NCBI RefSeq assembly: GCF_003049685.1
Contig: NZ_PYSY02000001.1
Span: 372,001-436,000 of the forward strand
Reading direction: 5' to 3'
Source of the DNA: Brucella pituitosa
GTDB lineage: Bacteria > Pseudomonadota > Alphaproteobacteria > Rhizobiales > Rhizobiaceae
DNA length: 64,000 nucleotides
Part shown: positions 48,606 to 57,985 of the stretch, piece after piece
How the letters are laid out: each line of letters begins with the position of its first letter
Numbering within the stretch: the first letter of the stretch is position 1
Made by a program: the position numbers and the translations under genes
The notes under the pieces: model-generated
Seen by the model: the letters and a program-made list of their open reading frames with translations, nothing else
Databases searched by the model: none
What the model was told of the DNA's origin: nothing

Positions 48606-49465
48606 CAGACTGTCTCCCACAAATTATGGAAGTGATGCACAGGACCATGCCCGCTGCCGACTTTAAGCTTGTCTGCGTTCTGGATCGCGCCTTGCAGATA
48701 GGCGTGGGCCTCGCGGAGTGCTTGCTCAATAGGGAGATACTTACCAAGTCCGGCTGTAATTGCGGAAGATAGCGTACAACCCGTTCCATGCGTGTTTTGC
48801 GTGTAGATGCGCGGTGCTTCAAGCCGGATCGTTGGCTGGTCACTGCGGATCAAAAGGTCCGTACAGATTGCGCCTTCCGCATGTCCGCCTTTCATCAAGA
48901 CGGCTTTGGCGCCAAGCTTTAGCAAAGCACGGCCCTGTTCCTCTGCCTCGTCTTCATTGCTTGCCATTGGTCCATCGAGAAGGCAGGCAGCTTCCGGTCT
49001 GTTGGGGGTTAAAATGGCTGCAAGCGGGATCAGCTTTTCGCGCAGGATCGAAATAGCATCTTCACTCAACAAGCGATCACCTGATTTGGCGATCATCACC
49101 GGATCAAGAACGATAGGGCCGGAAAAATGCTCGAGGCTTCGCGCGACTGCCTGAATTGTCTTAGGAACCGAAACCATGCCAATCTTTACCGCAGCGACAT
49201 TGAGATCGCTGAAAACCGCATCGATTTGTCCGGCGACAATTTCCGGTGGCACATCATGCACCGCTGTTACAGCACGTGTATTCTGCACCGTGATAGCGGC
49301 AATGACGCTGGCGCCATAGACGCCGAGTGCCGAGAATGTTTTCAGATCGGCCTGAATGCCCGCGCCTCCGCTGCTGTCAGAGCCCGCAATAGTCACGCAT
49401 ATGGGCACGGATGCCGCACTGCTGTTTGGTGTAGTTCGGGAGAAACTGTTTTTTTGGTCCATCAT
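48605..49465 (-). CDS. thiD: Hydroxymethylpyrimidine (phosphate) kinase ThiD
   Basis: A 286-residue ribokinase-fold kinase. It has VCVTIAGSDSSGGAGIQADLK-type opening (TIAGSDSSGGAGIQADLKTF), LDPVMIAKSGDRLL, LTPNRPEAACLL and NTHGTGCTLSSAIT. It phosphorylates HMP twice to HMP-PP. It is the first gene after the TPP riboswitch. The start is probably the ATG at 49465 or the next one at 49462; an upstream in-frame ATG at 49477 is also possible. Confidence 0.94.
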   Translation of the reverse strand: MMDQKNSFSRTTPNSSAASVPICVTIAGSDSSGGAGIQADLKTFSALGVYGASVIAAITVQNTRAVTAVHDVPPEIVAGQIDAVFSDLNVAAVKIGMVSVPKTIQAVARSLEHFSGPIVLDPVMIAKSGDRLLSEDAISILREKLIPLAAILTPNRPEAACLLDGPMASNEDEAEEQGRALLKLGAKAVLMKGGHAEGAICTDLLIRSDQPTIRLEAPRIYTQNTHGTGCTLSSAITAGLGKYLPIEQALREAHAYLQGAIQNADKLKVGSGHGPVHHFHNLWETV

Positions 49466-49560
49466 GACGTCTCTCATTCCGAACGGAAAAATGAGACGTC
49501 ATGAACCTGTTTGGAGCTTGAACTCCGATGAGGGAACTCCCTCGGTCGCGACGCGTCAAA

Positions 49561-49703
49561 CTCCGTTCCCTACGCAGGTATTACCCGGATCAGGTTCAAT
49601 GGGTTAACGCGATCAGCGTCTCTCAGCCTTTTGTGTCGCAACATCGGACGGAAAACCGCTAAGCACTTTTCCTGATATTGCTTCGAAGGCACCCCAACGA
49701 ATT
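49561..49703 (-). promoter_or_regulatory. TPP riboswitch (THI element) of the thiamin operon
   Basis: On the minus strand it reads GGGGTGCC, a long P3 insertion, GGCTGAGAGACG, ACCCATTGAACCTGATC, GGGTAATACCTGCGTAGGGA: the conserved THI-box order. The P3 insertion between the first box and GGCTGAGA is about 55 nt. The region from here to the thiD ATG (about 95 nt) has a GAGGGA-act-TCCCTC-like hairpin that may serve as expression platform. Confidence 0.95.
49632..49674 (-). repeat. Family C repeat copy inside the TPP riboswitch P3 arm
   Basis: Minus-strand sequence CAGGAAAAGTGCTTAGCGG followed by TTTTCCGTCCGATGTTGCG matches the family C core CAGCAAAAGTGCGAAGCGG/TTTTGC...CGGATAATGCG at 18437-18475 over most positions, including the self-pairing GGAAAA/TTTTCC. 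Confidence 0.6.
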
Positions 49704-49940
49704 TTGCGCTTTAAGGCATAGGCCGGAACGGCAGGCCGGTCAAGAGACAGAGCAAAGCTCTCAAAAATTCAAAATCACAGGTGCTAATTTAGCGATTCCT
49801 ATAATTTGTATATAATTTGTTAAAATTATACGCAATAAGCTATCCACGGGATTGTTTCGTCCTGCTACAGACAGTTTGGTCTGATTCTCCAGACACGAGA
49901 ACAGAGAACATCCAGTCAGGATTAGTCTGATGAGGGGACA

Positions 49941-52064
49941 ATGATGAGGAAGCGGGAAGCCGGTCAGGCTCGCTCGGATGGTGCCATGGCGCGCACCTCC
50001 GAAGAAGATTTCCGCGTTCTTTTTACAACCCATCCGACGCCGATGTGGGTCTATGATCCTGAAACGCTGCATTTCATTGTCATGAATGAAGCGGCCCATG
50101 GGCTCTATGGTTATTCCGTTGACGAAATACCCGGCATGACGGTGCTGGACATCCGCCCACAGACCGAACGTGACAGAATGTTTGCCGCAGTGCGCGACAG
50201 GAGTGATCTGGAACGCCCCGAGCGCTGGCAGCATTTGAAAGCCAACGGCCAGACCATTGATGTTCTGACTTACGGGCGTCAGGTTATTTTTGATGGAAAG
50301 CAGGCGATCCTGGCAATTGTGCAGGATATTACCGAGCTGGAAGAAGCTAACCGGCAGGCAAATCATGTGCAGTCCCTGCTCGACAGTCTCATCAATAATT
50401 TGCCGCTTGGCGTGTTCGTCAAGGACATGAAGGATCAGGGGCGTTACCTCCTCTACAATCAGGCGGCGTCCAGCATCAGCGGGCACGATATTGATCGAGT
50501 TATCGGTTCGATTGACGCAGAAATCTTTCCGATTGAGGAAGCAAAGCTTCTGACCCAGCAGGATCGTCGGGCCATGCGCCGCGGCAATGTATTGACGGTT
50601 GAACGCGATATCCGTTGCGCGGATGGTAAGCCGCGCCGGATGCGGATTATAAAACGCTCGATCCCTCCGATAGAGGGCGATCAGCCGCGTTATCTCATTG
50701 GATTGATAGAGGATACAACGGAGCAGCGGCAGATTGAGGAACGCATGGCCCATGTTGCCATGCATGACAGTCTGACGGATTTGCCTAACCGTGCCTATTT
50801 CTCGCAGCATATGGCCGGGGTGTTGAAAAAGAGAGACCGCGCTCCTGCATTCGCGCTGTTTTATCTCGACATTGATCATTTCAAGACCATCAACGACAGC
50901 AGCGGTCACCAGATTGGTGATCTGCTTCTCCAACAGGTTGCGGTTCGTCTCAAGAATATCATCAGTGATCAGTTTATCGCGCGGCTTGGAGGCGATGAAT
51001 TCGCCATCATTTATCACTGCGATACGGTTGAACAGATTGCCATGTTTGCCGACCGTCTCCTTTCGGCATTTCAGGATCCATTCGATCTGGGCGATATCTC
51101 GGAATTTGTGACATGTAGCATCGGTATTGCGCAGGCGCCTATGCATGGTGACGATCCCGATGTGCTGATGCGGAATGTCGATCTTGCACTTTATGCGGCC
51201 AAGGCAGATGGCAGACGTACCTTCTGCTTTTATCAGCATTCCCTGCGCCTTGCCGTTGAGAAACGTCATGCCATGACGACCGACTTGCGGCTGGCTTTGG
51301 CAGCGCAGCAGTTCGAGTTGCATTATCAGCCGATATTCAATCTTGAAACCGGACGTATATCCGGTTTTGAAGCCTTGCTACGTTGGTATCATCCCGTATT
51401 GGGCATGGTCTCCCCGGTCGAATTTATTCCGATTGCCGAAGAGGCAGGACTAATCGGCCCCATCGGTGATTGGGTTCTTGGCGAGGCATGTCGGGAGGCA
51501 GCTTCATGGCCCGACGACATCAAGGTCTCGGTCAATCTTTCTCCGGTCCAGTTCAATCAATGCACGCTGCTTGATTCCGTGAAGGACGCATTGCTTGCAG
51601 CGCGGCTTTCACCGGATCGTCTCGAGCTGGAAATTACGGAATCGGTCTTTCTGCAAAACAGCAAGCACAATACTGAGCTGCTGTTCGAGTTACGCCGATT
51701 GGGTGTACGCATTGCCATGGATGATTTTGGCACCGGTTATTCGTCTCTGAGCTATCTGCGTTCTTTTCCTTTTGACAAGATCAAGGTTGACCGGAGCTTC
51801 GTTTCCGGCATTGAAATTGATAGCCGTGATCTGGCGATTATTCAGGCTGTCGCAACGCTTGGAGCGGGCTTCAAGATTGTCACAACCGCCGAAGGGGTTG
51901 AAACAACACAACAGCTTGAATGTCTGCGTAAACAGAATTTCGGTGAAGTGCAGGGCTTCCTCATGGGACGCCCGATGCCTGCAGCCGACGTGCTGGAATT
52001 CATCCAGACCCGTTGCGGATCGATCCTCGCGACGATGCAGCCACAGAACGAAATGGCAGTCTGA
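49941..52064 (+). CDS. PAS-PAS-GGDEF-EAL cyclic-di-GMP signalling protein
   Basis: A 707-residue protein without transmembrane helices. Two PAS modules (about 20-130, 140-265) precede a GGDEF domain (about 275-435) with intact ARLGGDEFAIIY and DIDHFKTIND. The EAL domain (about 440-690) has GFEALLRWYHP, VNLSP, LEITES, MDDFGTGYSSLSYL, KVDRSFV, AEGVET and QGFLMGRP, so all usual catalytic residues are present. It may make or degrade c-di-GMP; which activity dominates cannot be read from sequence. GAGGGGACA precedes the ATG. Divergent from the thiamin operon. Confidence 0.94.
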   Translation: MMRKREAGQARSDGAMARTSEEDFRVLFTTHPTPMWVYDPETLHFIVMNEAAHGLYGYSVDEIPGMTVLDIRPQTERDRMFAAVRDRSDLERPERWQHLKANGQTIDVLTYGRQVIFDGKQAILAIVQDITELEEANRQANHVQSLLDSLINNLPLGVFVKDMKDQGRYLLYNQAASSISGHDIDRVIGSIDAEIFPIEEAKLLTQQDRRAMRRGNVLTVERDIRCADGKPRRMRIIKRSIPPIEGDQPRYLIGLIEDTTEQRQIEERMAHVAMHDSLTDLPNRAYFSQHMAGVLKKRDRAPAFALFYLDIDHFKTINDSSGHQIGDLLLQQVAVRLKNIISDQFIARLGGDEFAIIYHCDTVEQIAMFADRLLSAFQDPFDLGDISEFVTCSIGIAQAPMHGDDPDVLMRNVDLALYAAKADGRRTFCFYQHSLRLAVEKRHAMTTDLRLALAAQQFELHYQPIFNLETGRISGFEALLRWYHPVLGMVSPVEFIPIAEEAGLIGPIGDWVLGEACREAASWPDDIKVSVNLSPVQFNQCTLLDSVKDALLAARLSPDRLELEITESVFLQNSKHNTELLFELRRLGVRIAMDDFGTGYSSLSYLRSFPFDKIKVDRSFVSGIEIDSRDLAIIQAVATLGAGFKIVTTAEGVETTQQLECLRKQNFGEVQGFLMGRPMPAADVLEFIQTRCGSILATMQPQNEMAV

Positions 52065-52084
52065 AAATCATTCCATATTAAGGC

Positions 52085-52115
52085 TTGACCTTCCAACGGT
52101 GGGAAGGGTTATTTA
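52085..52115 (+). promoter_or_regulatory. CueR-type promoter of copA
   Basis: -35 TTGACC (52085-52090), 19-bp spacer, -10 TATTTA (52110-52115). The spacer contains the dyad ACCTTCC / GGAAGGG. The overlong 19-bp spacing with a dyad in it is the hallmark of MerR-family copper promoters. Confidence 0.8.
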
Positions 52116-52166
52116 TTGTGCAACTCGTAATATCGCTCCTCAAAACAGGGGCTGAAAGGGATTGCC

Positions 52167-54650
52167 ATGAACAAGCCAGTCAAACCCGAAAACACAAGTT
52201 TTGCCATTCCCGTTGAGGGCATGAGCTGCGCGTCCTGTGTGTCTTCCATTGAGAAAGCCGTTGCGAAAGTGCCGGGCGTTGAAAAGGTTCTGGTCAATCT
52301 TGCGACCGAACGCGCTGATGTAACTTTTAAAGCAGCCCCCGATATGCCTGCGGTCATCGATGCCATCCGCAAGGCCGGTTACGACGTACCATCCGGGAGC
52401 GCCGATCTCGCTATCGAAGGCATGACCTGTGCGTCCTGTGTCAGCAAAGTTGAAAAGGCATTGAACGCAGTTCCGGGTGTTACCCGCGCCAGTGTCAATC
52501 TTGCGACCGAGCGTGCACATGTAGAGCTTGCGGGTCAGGTGCCACTCAGCGACCTTATCAAGGCTGTCAAAACTGCAGGCTATGAGGCTCGTTCGCTTGA
52601 TGAAGTGCGCAGCGATGCGAAGCAGGAAACGCAATCTGACAAGCGCGATGCCGAAGCGCTCGAACTGAAGAAGAACGTGATCCTTGCCGCAGTTCTGACG
52701 CTGCCGGTTTTCATTCTTGAAATGGGATCGCATATCGTTCCCGCTATGCACATGTTCGTCATGAACACAATCGGAATGCAGAACAGCTGGTATTTCCAGT
52801 TCGTTCTCACCACACTGGTGCTGTTCGGCCCCGGAATGCGCTTTTTCAAGAAAGGCATTCCCGCATTGCTGCGTGGCACACCGGACATGAATTCTCTGGT
52901 GGTGGTCGGAACGGCAGCTGCATGGGGCTTCTCGGTCGTTGCAACCTTCTGGTCTGATATTCTGCCCGAAGGCACAGTGAATGTTTACTTCGAGGCAGCG
53001 GCAGTCATTGTCACGCTGATCCTGATCGGTCGTTATCTGGAGGCGCGTGCCAAGGGTCGCACCTCGGCTGCAATCAGTCGTCTGGTCGGTTTGCAGGCAA
53101 AATCTGCGCGCGTCGTGCGCGATGGTGAGACGGTCGATGTGCCGCTCGACGATGTGCTGGTCGGCGATATCGTGCAGGTGCGTCCGGGCGAAAAGGTGCC
53201 GGTGGATGGTGAGGTGATTGAGGGTTCGTCCTATGTGGATGAATCGATGATTACCGGCGAGCCAGTACCTGTCGCCAAGGAAGAAGGCGCAGAAGTTGTC
53301 GGTGGTACGATCAACAAGACTGGCGCTTTCACGTTCCGCGCGACCAAGGTTGGCCGCGATATGGTCATCTCGCAGATTGTGCGCATGGTCGAGGATGCAC
53401 AGGCCGACAAGCTGCCTATTCAGGCAAAAGTCGATAAGGTGACGGGCTGGTTTGTGCCTGCGGTTCTGGCTGCTGCTGCACTGACCTTCGTGGTCTGGCT
53501 GGTGATCGGCGGCACAGGCATGATGGGCTTTGCGCTGGTCAATGCCATCGCTGTGGTCATCATCGCATGCCCTTGTGCCATGGGCCTTGCAACGCCGACC
53601 TCGATCATGGTCGGAACGGGTCGTGCAGCCGAGTTCGGTGTGCTGTTCCGTCGTGGCGATGCACTGCAAACGCTGCGTGATGCCTCGGTGATCGCTGTCG
53701 ATAAGACCGGCACACTCACTCAAGGCAAACCTGCACTTGCACATTTTGCTGTTGTCGATGGTGTTGACAAGGATGAAGCCCTGGCGCTGGTTGCGGCTGT
53801 TGAGGCTCGTTCTGAGCATCCGATTGCTGATGCCATTGTTACCGCAGCAAAGGAAAAAGGCCTTAAGCTTGCCGATGTCTCAGCCTTTGAATCTGTCCCG
53901 GGCTTTGGCCTGAAAGCCAGTGTTGCCGGTCATGAAGTTGTGATCGGTGCTGATCGTTATATGGCAAAGCTTGGCTTTGACGTGGCTGTTTTTGCCGATG
54001 ATGCAAGTCGCCTTGGCGATGAGGGCCAGACACCGCTTTATGCAGCAATTGATGGCAAGCTTGCCGCGATCATCACGGTTGCCGATCCAATGAAGGAAAC
54101 CACGCCTGCAGCCATTGCTGCGATGCATGAACAGGGTTTGAAAGTGGCTATGATTACGGGCGACAACCGTCGCACGGCGCAAGCCATTGCCAAGCGTCTG
54201 GGCATTGATGAGGTGGTGGCCGAAGTATTGCCTGACGGCAAGGTCGAAGCCTTGAAGCGCCTCTCGGCAGGTGGCAAGCGTATTGCCTTTGTTGGTGATG
54301 GCATCAACGATGCGCCAGCCCTTGCTGCGGCCGATGTCGGCATTGCCATTGGTACGGGCACGGATATTGCGATTGAAAGTGCAGACGTTGTGCTGATGTC
54401 GGGTGATCTGCGTGGTGTGGTGAATGCGATTGCGATCTCGAAGGCAACGATCCGCAATATCAGCGAAAACCTGTTCTGGGCCTTTGCCTATAATGTGGCG
54501 CTGATCCCGGTTGCAGCTGGTATCCTTTATCCGTTCACCGGCACGTTGCTGTCGCCTGTTTTGGCTGCTGGCGCCATGGCGCTTTCAAGCATCTTCGTCT
54601 TGAGCAATGCTCTGCGCCTGAAAGGCTTTAAGAGTCCGATGGCGAGCTGA
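52167..54650 (+). CDS. copA: Copper-exporting P1B-type ATPase CopA
   Basis: An 827-residue ATPase. Two N-terminal heavy-metal domains carry C-x2-C in GMSCASC (about 16-22) and GMTCASC (about 83-89). The membrane CPC motif is in [11 protein letters not shown] (about 467), the phosphorylation site DKTGTLTQG (about 511), HP in SEHPIADAI, and [10 protein letters not shown]. It pumps Cu(I) out of the cytoplasm. Induction by the CueR-type promoter upstream is expected; the cueR gene itself lies 2.7 kb downstream. Confidence 0.96.
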   Translation: MNKPVKPENTSFAIPVEGMSCASCVSSIEKAVAKVPGVEKVLVNLATERADVTFKAAPDMPAVIDAIRKAGYDVPSGSADLAIEGMTCASCVSKVEKALNAVPGVTRASVNLATERAHVELAGQVPLSDLIKAVKTAGYEARSLDEVRSDAKQETQSDKRDAEALELKKNVILAAVLTLPVFILEMGSHIVPAMHMFVMNTIGMQNSWYFQFVLTTLVLFGPGMRFFKKGIPALLRGTPDMNSLVVVGTAAAWGFSVVATFWSDILPEGTVNVYFEAAAVIVTLILIGRYLEARAKGRTSAAISRLVGLQAKSARVVRDGETVDVPLDDVLVGDIVQVRPGEKVPVDGEVIEGSSYVDESMITGEPVPVAKEEGAEVVGGTINKTGAFTFRATKVGRDMVISQIVRMVEDAQADKLPIQAKVDKVTGWFVPAVLAAAALTFVVWLVIGGTGMMGFALVNAIAVVIIACPCAMGLATPTSIMVGTGRAAEFGVLFRRGDALQTLRDASVIAVDKTGTLTQGKPALAHFAVVDGVDKDEALALVAAVEARSEHPIADAIVTAAKEKGLKLADVSAFESVPGFGLKASVAGHEVVIGADRYMAKLGFDVAVFADDASRLGDEGQTPLYAAIDGKLAAIITVADPMKETTPAAIAAMHEQGLKVAMITGDNRRTAQAIAKRLGIDEVVAEVLPDGKVEALKRLSAGGKRIAFVGDGINDAPALAAADVGIAIGTGTDIAIESADVVLMSGDLRGVVNAIAISKATIRNISENLFWAFAYNVALIPVAAGILYPFTGTLLSPVLAAGAMALSSIFVLSNALRLKGFKSPMAS

Positions 54651-54913
54651 TAAAAGAAATATTGGAATAGTTACATCGGCAGTCGTAAAGGCTGCCGATT
54701 CATTAATGTGAATTTTTAGATACGCGCCTCTGGATTTTTCATTTTACAGCCTATGTGGATGAACAGGCAGCTGGTGTTGCGTGGCAAAGGATTTGCTGCG
54801 ACACTTCCACCCAAATCAGGAATACCTCGAATTCGGTTTAATCCGTGCAGCTTTCAATAGATTAACAGTCATGCACGGCGGGACTGCAGTCACTACTTGA
54901 AGGGGGTAATGTC
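54651..54913. other. Intergenic region between copA and gcd
   Basis: 263 bp. A CATCGGCAG/CTGCCGAT hairpin near 54676-54700 (ATCGGCAGTCGTAAAGGCTGC-GAT region) probably terminates copA. AT-rich promoter-like sequence follows. No ORF. Confidence 0.45.
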
Positions 54914-57208
54914 TTGCTTGTTTCTCTTACGTCTATTGTATTGATACTGATTGGTCTTGCGCTCGGTGTAGCCGGGATTTATCTCGCCACGCTGGGTGGC
55001 AGCTGGGCCTTCATCATCATCGCTGTCGGTTTTCTGCTGACAGGCTTCTTCCTTCTCAAACGAAATGCTCTGGCGCTCTGGATTTATGCGCTGGTCATTC
55101 TCGGAACGCTTGGCTGGGCCGTTTATGAAGTCAGCTTTGATTGGTGGCGACTGGGTTCCACTGGCGGCATCATTGTGCTGCTTGGCCTGTGGCTGCTGAC
55201 ACCATGGATCCGGAAACCGCTTAATGGCGGGGGATTGCCATTGACCATTGCGACGCTCGCAGCGCTCGTTGTGGCGGGCTATTCGATGACGCAGGACCCG
55301 ACCAACATCAAGGGCGACCTGCCGACGGAAAAGGTCGCTGCAACGCCTGATCTTGGTGGCAATGTGCCTGATGGCGAGTGGCATCAATATGGGCGGACGC
55401 CTTACGGACAGCGCTATTCGCCGCTTGCTCAGATAACGCCTGAAAATGTCGCCAAGCTTCAGGTCGCCTGGCAATATCAGACCGGCGATGTGAAGCAGCC
55501 ACAGGATGTGGGTGAAACCACCTATCAGGTGACACCGCTCAAAATCGGCGACTCGCTTTTCCTTTGCACGCCTCATAATTGGGCGATTGCGCTTGATGCG
55601 GCTACGGGCAAGGAAAAGTGGAAGTTCGACCCGAAGGTTGGTTTCAACACAGACCGTCAGCATCAGACCTGCCGTGGCGTAAGCTACTGGAAGGATTCAA
55701 CCGCGAGTGCTGGTGCCAAATGCTCTGAGCGCGTTTATCTGCCGACTTCGGATGCCCGTCTGATCGCGCTTGATACTGCTGCCGGCGAGATCTGTACCGA
55801 CTTTGCCAATGGTGGCACGCTCGATCTTAGCCATGGCATGAAATATAATCCGGCTGGTTATTATTACTCGACCTCGCCACCGGCAGTCGTCGGCGACAAG
55901 ATTATCGTCGGCGGTGCGGTCAATGACAACTATTCGACTGAAGAACAGTCGGGTGTTATCCGCGCGTTCGATATCCGCACGGGTGAGCTGCTTTGGAACT
56001 GGGATTCGGGCAATCCGGACGTTACGACGCCGCTGCCCGAAGGTGAGCACTACACGACCAATTCGCCTAACAGCTGGTCTGTCTTCAGCGTTGATGACAA
56101 GCTCAACCTTGTTTATATCCCGCTCGGCAATCAGGTGCCTGATCAGCTCGGTATGGGCCGTAGCGAGAATGTCGAAAAATATTCCTCTTCCATCGTCGCA
56201 CTCGATGTGAATACGGGGCAGGTCAAATGGGTGCGCCAGACAGTGCATCACGACCTTTGGGATATGGATGTTCCAGCCCAGCCGGTCCTGCTTGACATCA
56301 ACGGTGTTCCCGCGCTGGTTGGGCCGACCAAGCAGGGTGATATCTATGTGCTTGATCGCCGCACGGGCGAGCCGATCATTCCGATCAGTGAGATTGCGGC
56401 CCCGACAGGCGCAATTCCGGAAGATCATACATCACCAACACAGCCGATCTCTGATCTGACATTCAGCCCGCCACCGCTTAAAGAAAGCGACATGTGGGGC
56501 GTCACACTGTTTGATCAGCTGGCCTGCCGCATCTCATTCCACAAGCATTTCTATGAAGGGCGCTATACGCCACCTTCGCTCAAAGGAACGATTGTCTATC
56601 CGGGCAACTTCGGCGTCTTCAACTGGGGCAGTGTAGCAGTCGATCCGGTGCGTCAGGTGATGTTCGGCATGCCGACCTATCTAGCCTTCACTTCCCGCCT
56701 TGTGCCGCGTGCGGATATTCCGCCGAAAGGTCAGGACGAGAAGGGCAGCGAACAGGGGCTGAACCGCAATGACGGCGCGCCTTATGGCGTCTTCATGGGA
56801 CCATTCTTAAGCCCGCTCGGCATTCCGTGTCAGTCGCCACCATGGGGCTATGTTGCCGGTGTTGATCTGCGAACTGGTAAGACGGTTTACAAACACCGCA
56901 ATGGCACCATCCGTGACATGGCTCCGGTTCCGCTGCCGTTCAAGGTTGGTGTGCCGGGTATTGGTGGGCCGATGATTACGGCAGGTGGCGTTGCCTTCCT
57001 GGGCGCTGCGGTGGATGATTATCTTCGCGCCTATAATCTCACCAATGGTGAGGTTCTGTGGGAAGCACGTCTTCCTGCAGGCGGGCAATCCACACCTATG
57101 ACTTATACGGTCGATGATCAGCAATTCGTGCTGATGGTTGCAGGGGGTCATGGTTCTGTCGGCACCAAGCCGGGCGACTACGTGATTGCCTATACACTGC
57201 CGAAATAA
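54914..57208 (+). CDS. gcd: Membrane-bound PQQ-dependent glucose dehydrogenase
   Basis: A 764-residue quinoprotein. About five transmembrane helices occupy residues 1-125; the periplasmic eight-bladed PQQ propeller follows from DGEWHQYGRTPYGQRYSPL. It includes CRGVSYW, HHDLWDMDVPAQP and GGPMITAGGVAFLGAAVDDYLRA-type blade motifs. It oxidises glucose to gluconolactone in the periplasm and passes electrons to ubiquinone. The TTG start at 54914 follows AAGGGGGTAATGTC. Its TAA stop is the first bases of a palindromic repeat. PQQ synthesis genes are not in the window. Confidence 0.94.
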   Translation: MLVSLTSIVLILIGLALGVAGIYLATLGGSWAFIIIAVGFLLTGFFLLKRNALALWIYALVILGTLGWAVYEVSFDWWRLGSTGGIIVLLGLWLLTPWIRKPLNGGGLPLTIATLAALVVAGYSMTQDPTNIKGDLPTEKVAATPDLGGNVPDGEWHQYGRTPYGQRYSPLAQITPENVAKLQVAWQYQTGDVKQPQDVGETTYQVTPLKIGDSLFLCTPHNWAIALDAATGKEKWKFDPKVGFNTDRQHQTCRGVSYWKDSTASAGAKCSERVYLPTSDARLIALDTAAGEICTDFANGGTLDLSHGMKYNPAGYYYSTSPPAVVGDKIIVGGAVNDNYSTEEQSGVIRAFDIRTGELLWNWDSGNPDVTTPLPEGEHYTTNSPNSWSVFSVDDKLNLVYIPLGNQVPDQLGMGRSENVEKYSSSIVALDVNTGQVKWVRQTVHHDLWDMDVPAQPVLLDINGVPALVGPTKQGDIYVLDRRTGEPIIPISEIAAPTGAIPEDHTSPTQPISDLTFSPPPLKESDMWGVTLFDQLACRISFHKHFYEGRYTPPSLKGTIVYPGNFGVFNWGSVAVDPVRQVMFGMPTYLAFTSRLVPRADIPPKGQDEKGSEQGLNRNDGAPYGVFMGPFLSPLGIPCQSPPWGYVAGVDLRTGKTVYKHRNGTIRDMAPVPLPFKVGVPGIGGPMITAGGVAFLGAAVDDYLRAYNLTNGEVLWEARLPAGGQSTPMTYTVDDQQFVLMVAGGHGSVGTKPGDYVIAYTLPK

Positions 57209-57278
57209 AGCGCATCCCGAAAAGTGTGAAGCGGTTTTCGGAACAAGATGCGCGTAAAAATAAACCGACAGAGCACAT
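57209..57278. repeat. Palindromic repeat, family B, abutting gcd stop
   Basis: AGCGCATCCCGAAAAGTGTG, then AGCGGTTTTCGGAACAAGATG and a truncated AAAATAAACCGACAGAGCAC tail. The second palindrome is incomplete. Confidence 0.75.
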
Positions 57279-57284
57279 CAAACA

Positions 57285-57320
57285 AAAACGCCGGGAAATT
57301 CCCGGCGTTTTGCCTTTTTG
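57285..57320. terminator. Bidirectional terminator between gcd and cueR
   Basis: AAACGCCGGGAA pairs with TTCCCGGCGTTT, with T-rich sequence TTGCCTTTTTG on the right and AAAAACG on the left. Confidence 0.85.
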
Positions 57321-57345
57321 ATATGTCTCTTGTCCAAAGAGCGTT

Positions 57346-57795
57346 TCAAACTTTTCCGTGCAGCAACTCGCCCTTCCGAGGCGCGGGGCGCACGGGCTTT
57401 TGTACGCTATGGGTGGCCAGTTCCTGAATAATCGGACAGTCGGGACGGTTATTGCCCTGGCAATTATGGGCGAGGTGGCGCAGCGTCTCGGCCATGTTCT
57501 GTAACTGCTTCATCTTTGCTTCGAGGTCTTCGACATGCTGAAGTGCGACCTTCTTCACATCGGCAGACGCGCGGTTGCGGTCGCGCCAAAGCGCCAGCAG
57601 TTCCTTGATCTGTTCGACCTGAAATCCGAGATCGCGGCTTGATCGGATGAAACGCAGCGTTTCGACGTCATTCTGCGTATAGACGCGATAGCCCGAGCTG
57701 GTTCTGTCGGCAGCCTCGATAAGCCCGATGGTTTCATAATGGCGGATCATCTTCGCCGATATGCCCGATGCTTTGGCGGCCTGCCCGATATTCAT
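57346..57795 (-). CDS. cueR: Cu(I)-responsive MerR-family regulator CueR/HmrR
   Basis: A 149-residue MerR regulator. The HTH starts MNIGQAAKASGISAKMIRHY with ETIGLI. The copper loop has C112-x7-C120 (CQGNNRPDC), the exact CueR spacing, and S77 (selecting monovalent metals) is present. It activates copper efflux promoters; the best candidate is the promoter upstream of copA. Gene gcd lies between them. GGAAC precedes the ATG. Confidence 0.93.
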   Translation of the reverse strand: MNIGQAAKASGISAKMIRHYETIGLIEAADRTSSGYRVYTQNDVETLRFIRSSRDLGFQVEQIKELLALWRDRNRASADVKKVALQHVEDLEAKMKQLQNMAETLRHLAHNCQGNNRPDCPIIQELATHSVQKPVRPAPRKGELLHGKV

Positions 57796-57938
57796 CCCGT
57801 TCCTCGCTGTATCGTGATTTCACAGGATATAGGGACGGCAAGACGTCATTCAAAGAGCCTTACGGCCAAGTATTATACGATTGTTATGTTAAGGGACGGG
57901 ACCATAGCCGTCTGGCAAAAGACGCTTGCCGATGAAAT

Positions 57939-57972
57939 GCCCTCCTGCCAGCTATCTGACAGGAGGGCAGTT
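57939..57972 (-). terminator. Stem-loop terminator after gdhA
   Basis: Plus-strand CCCTCCTG / CAGGAGGG with inner CAGCTATCTG. On the minus strand it is followed by CATTTC. It is 14 bp after the gdhA stop. Confidence 0.65.
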
Positions 57973-57985
57973 TCAAAATACGCAA

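Noticed and set aside
49761..51323. Long minus-strand open frame opposite the GGDEF-EAL gene
   Set aside because: No protein family features; the plus strand has intact GGDEF and EAL motifs. Same reasoning applies to 52140-53819 opposite copA.
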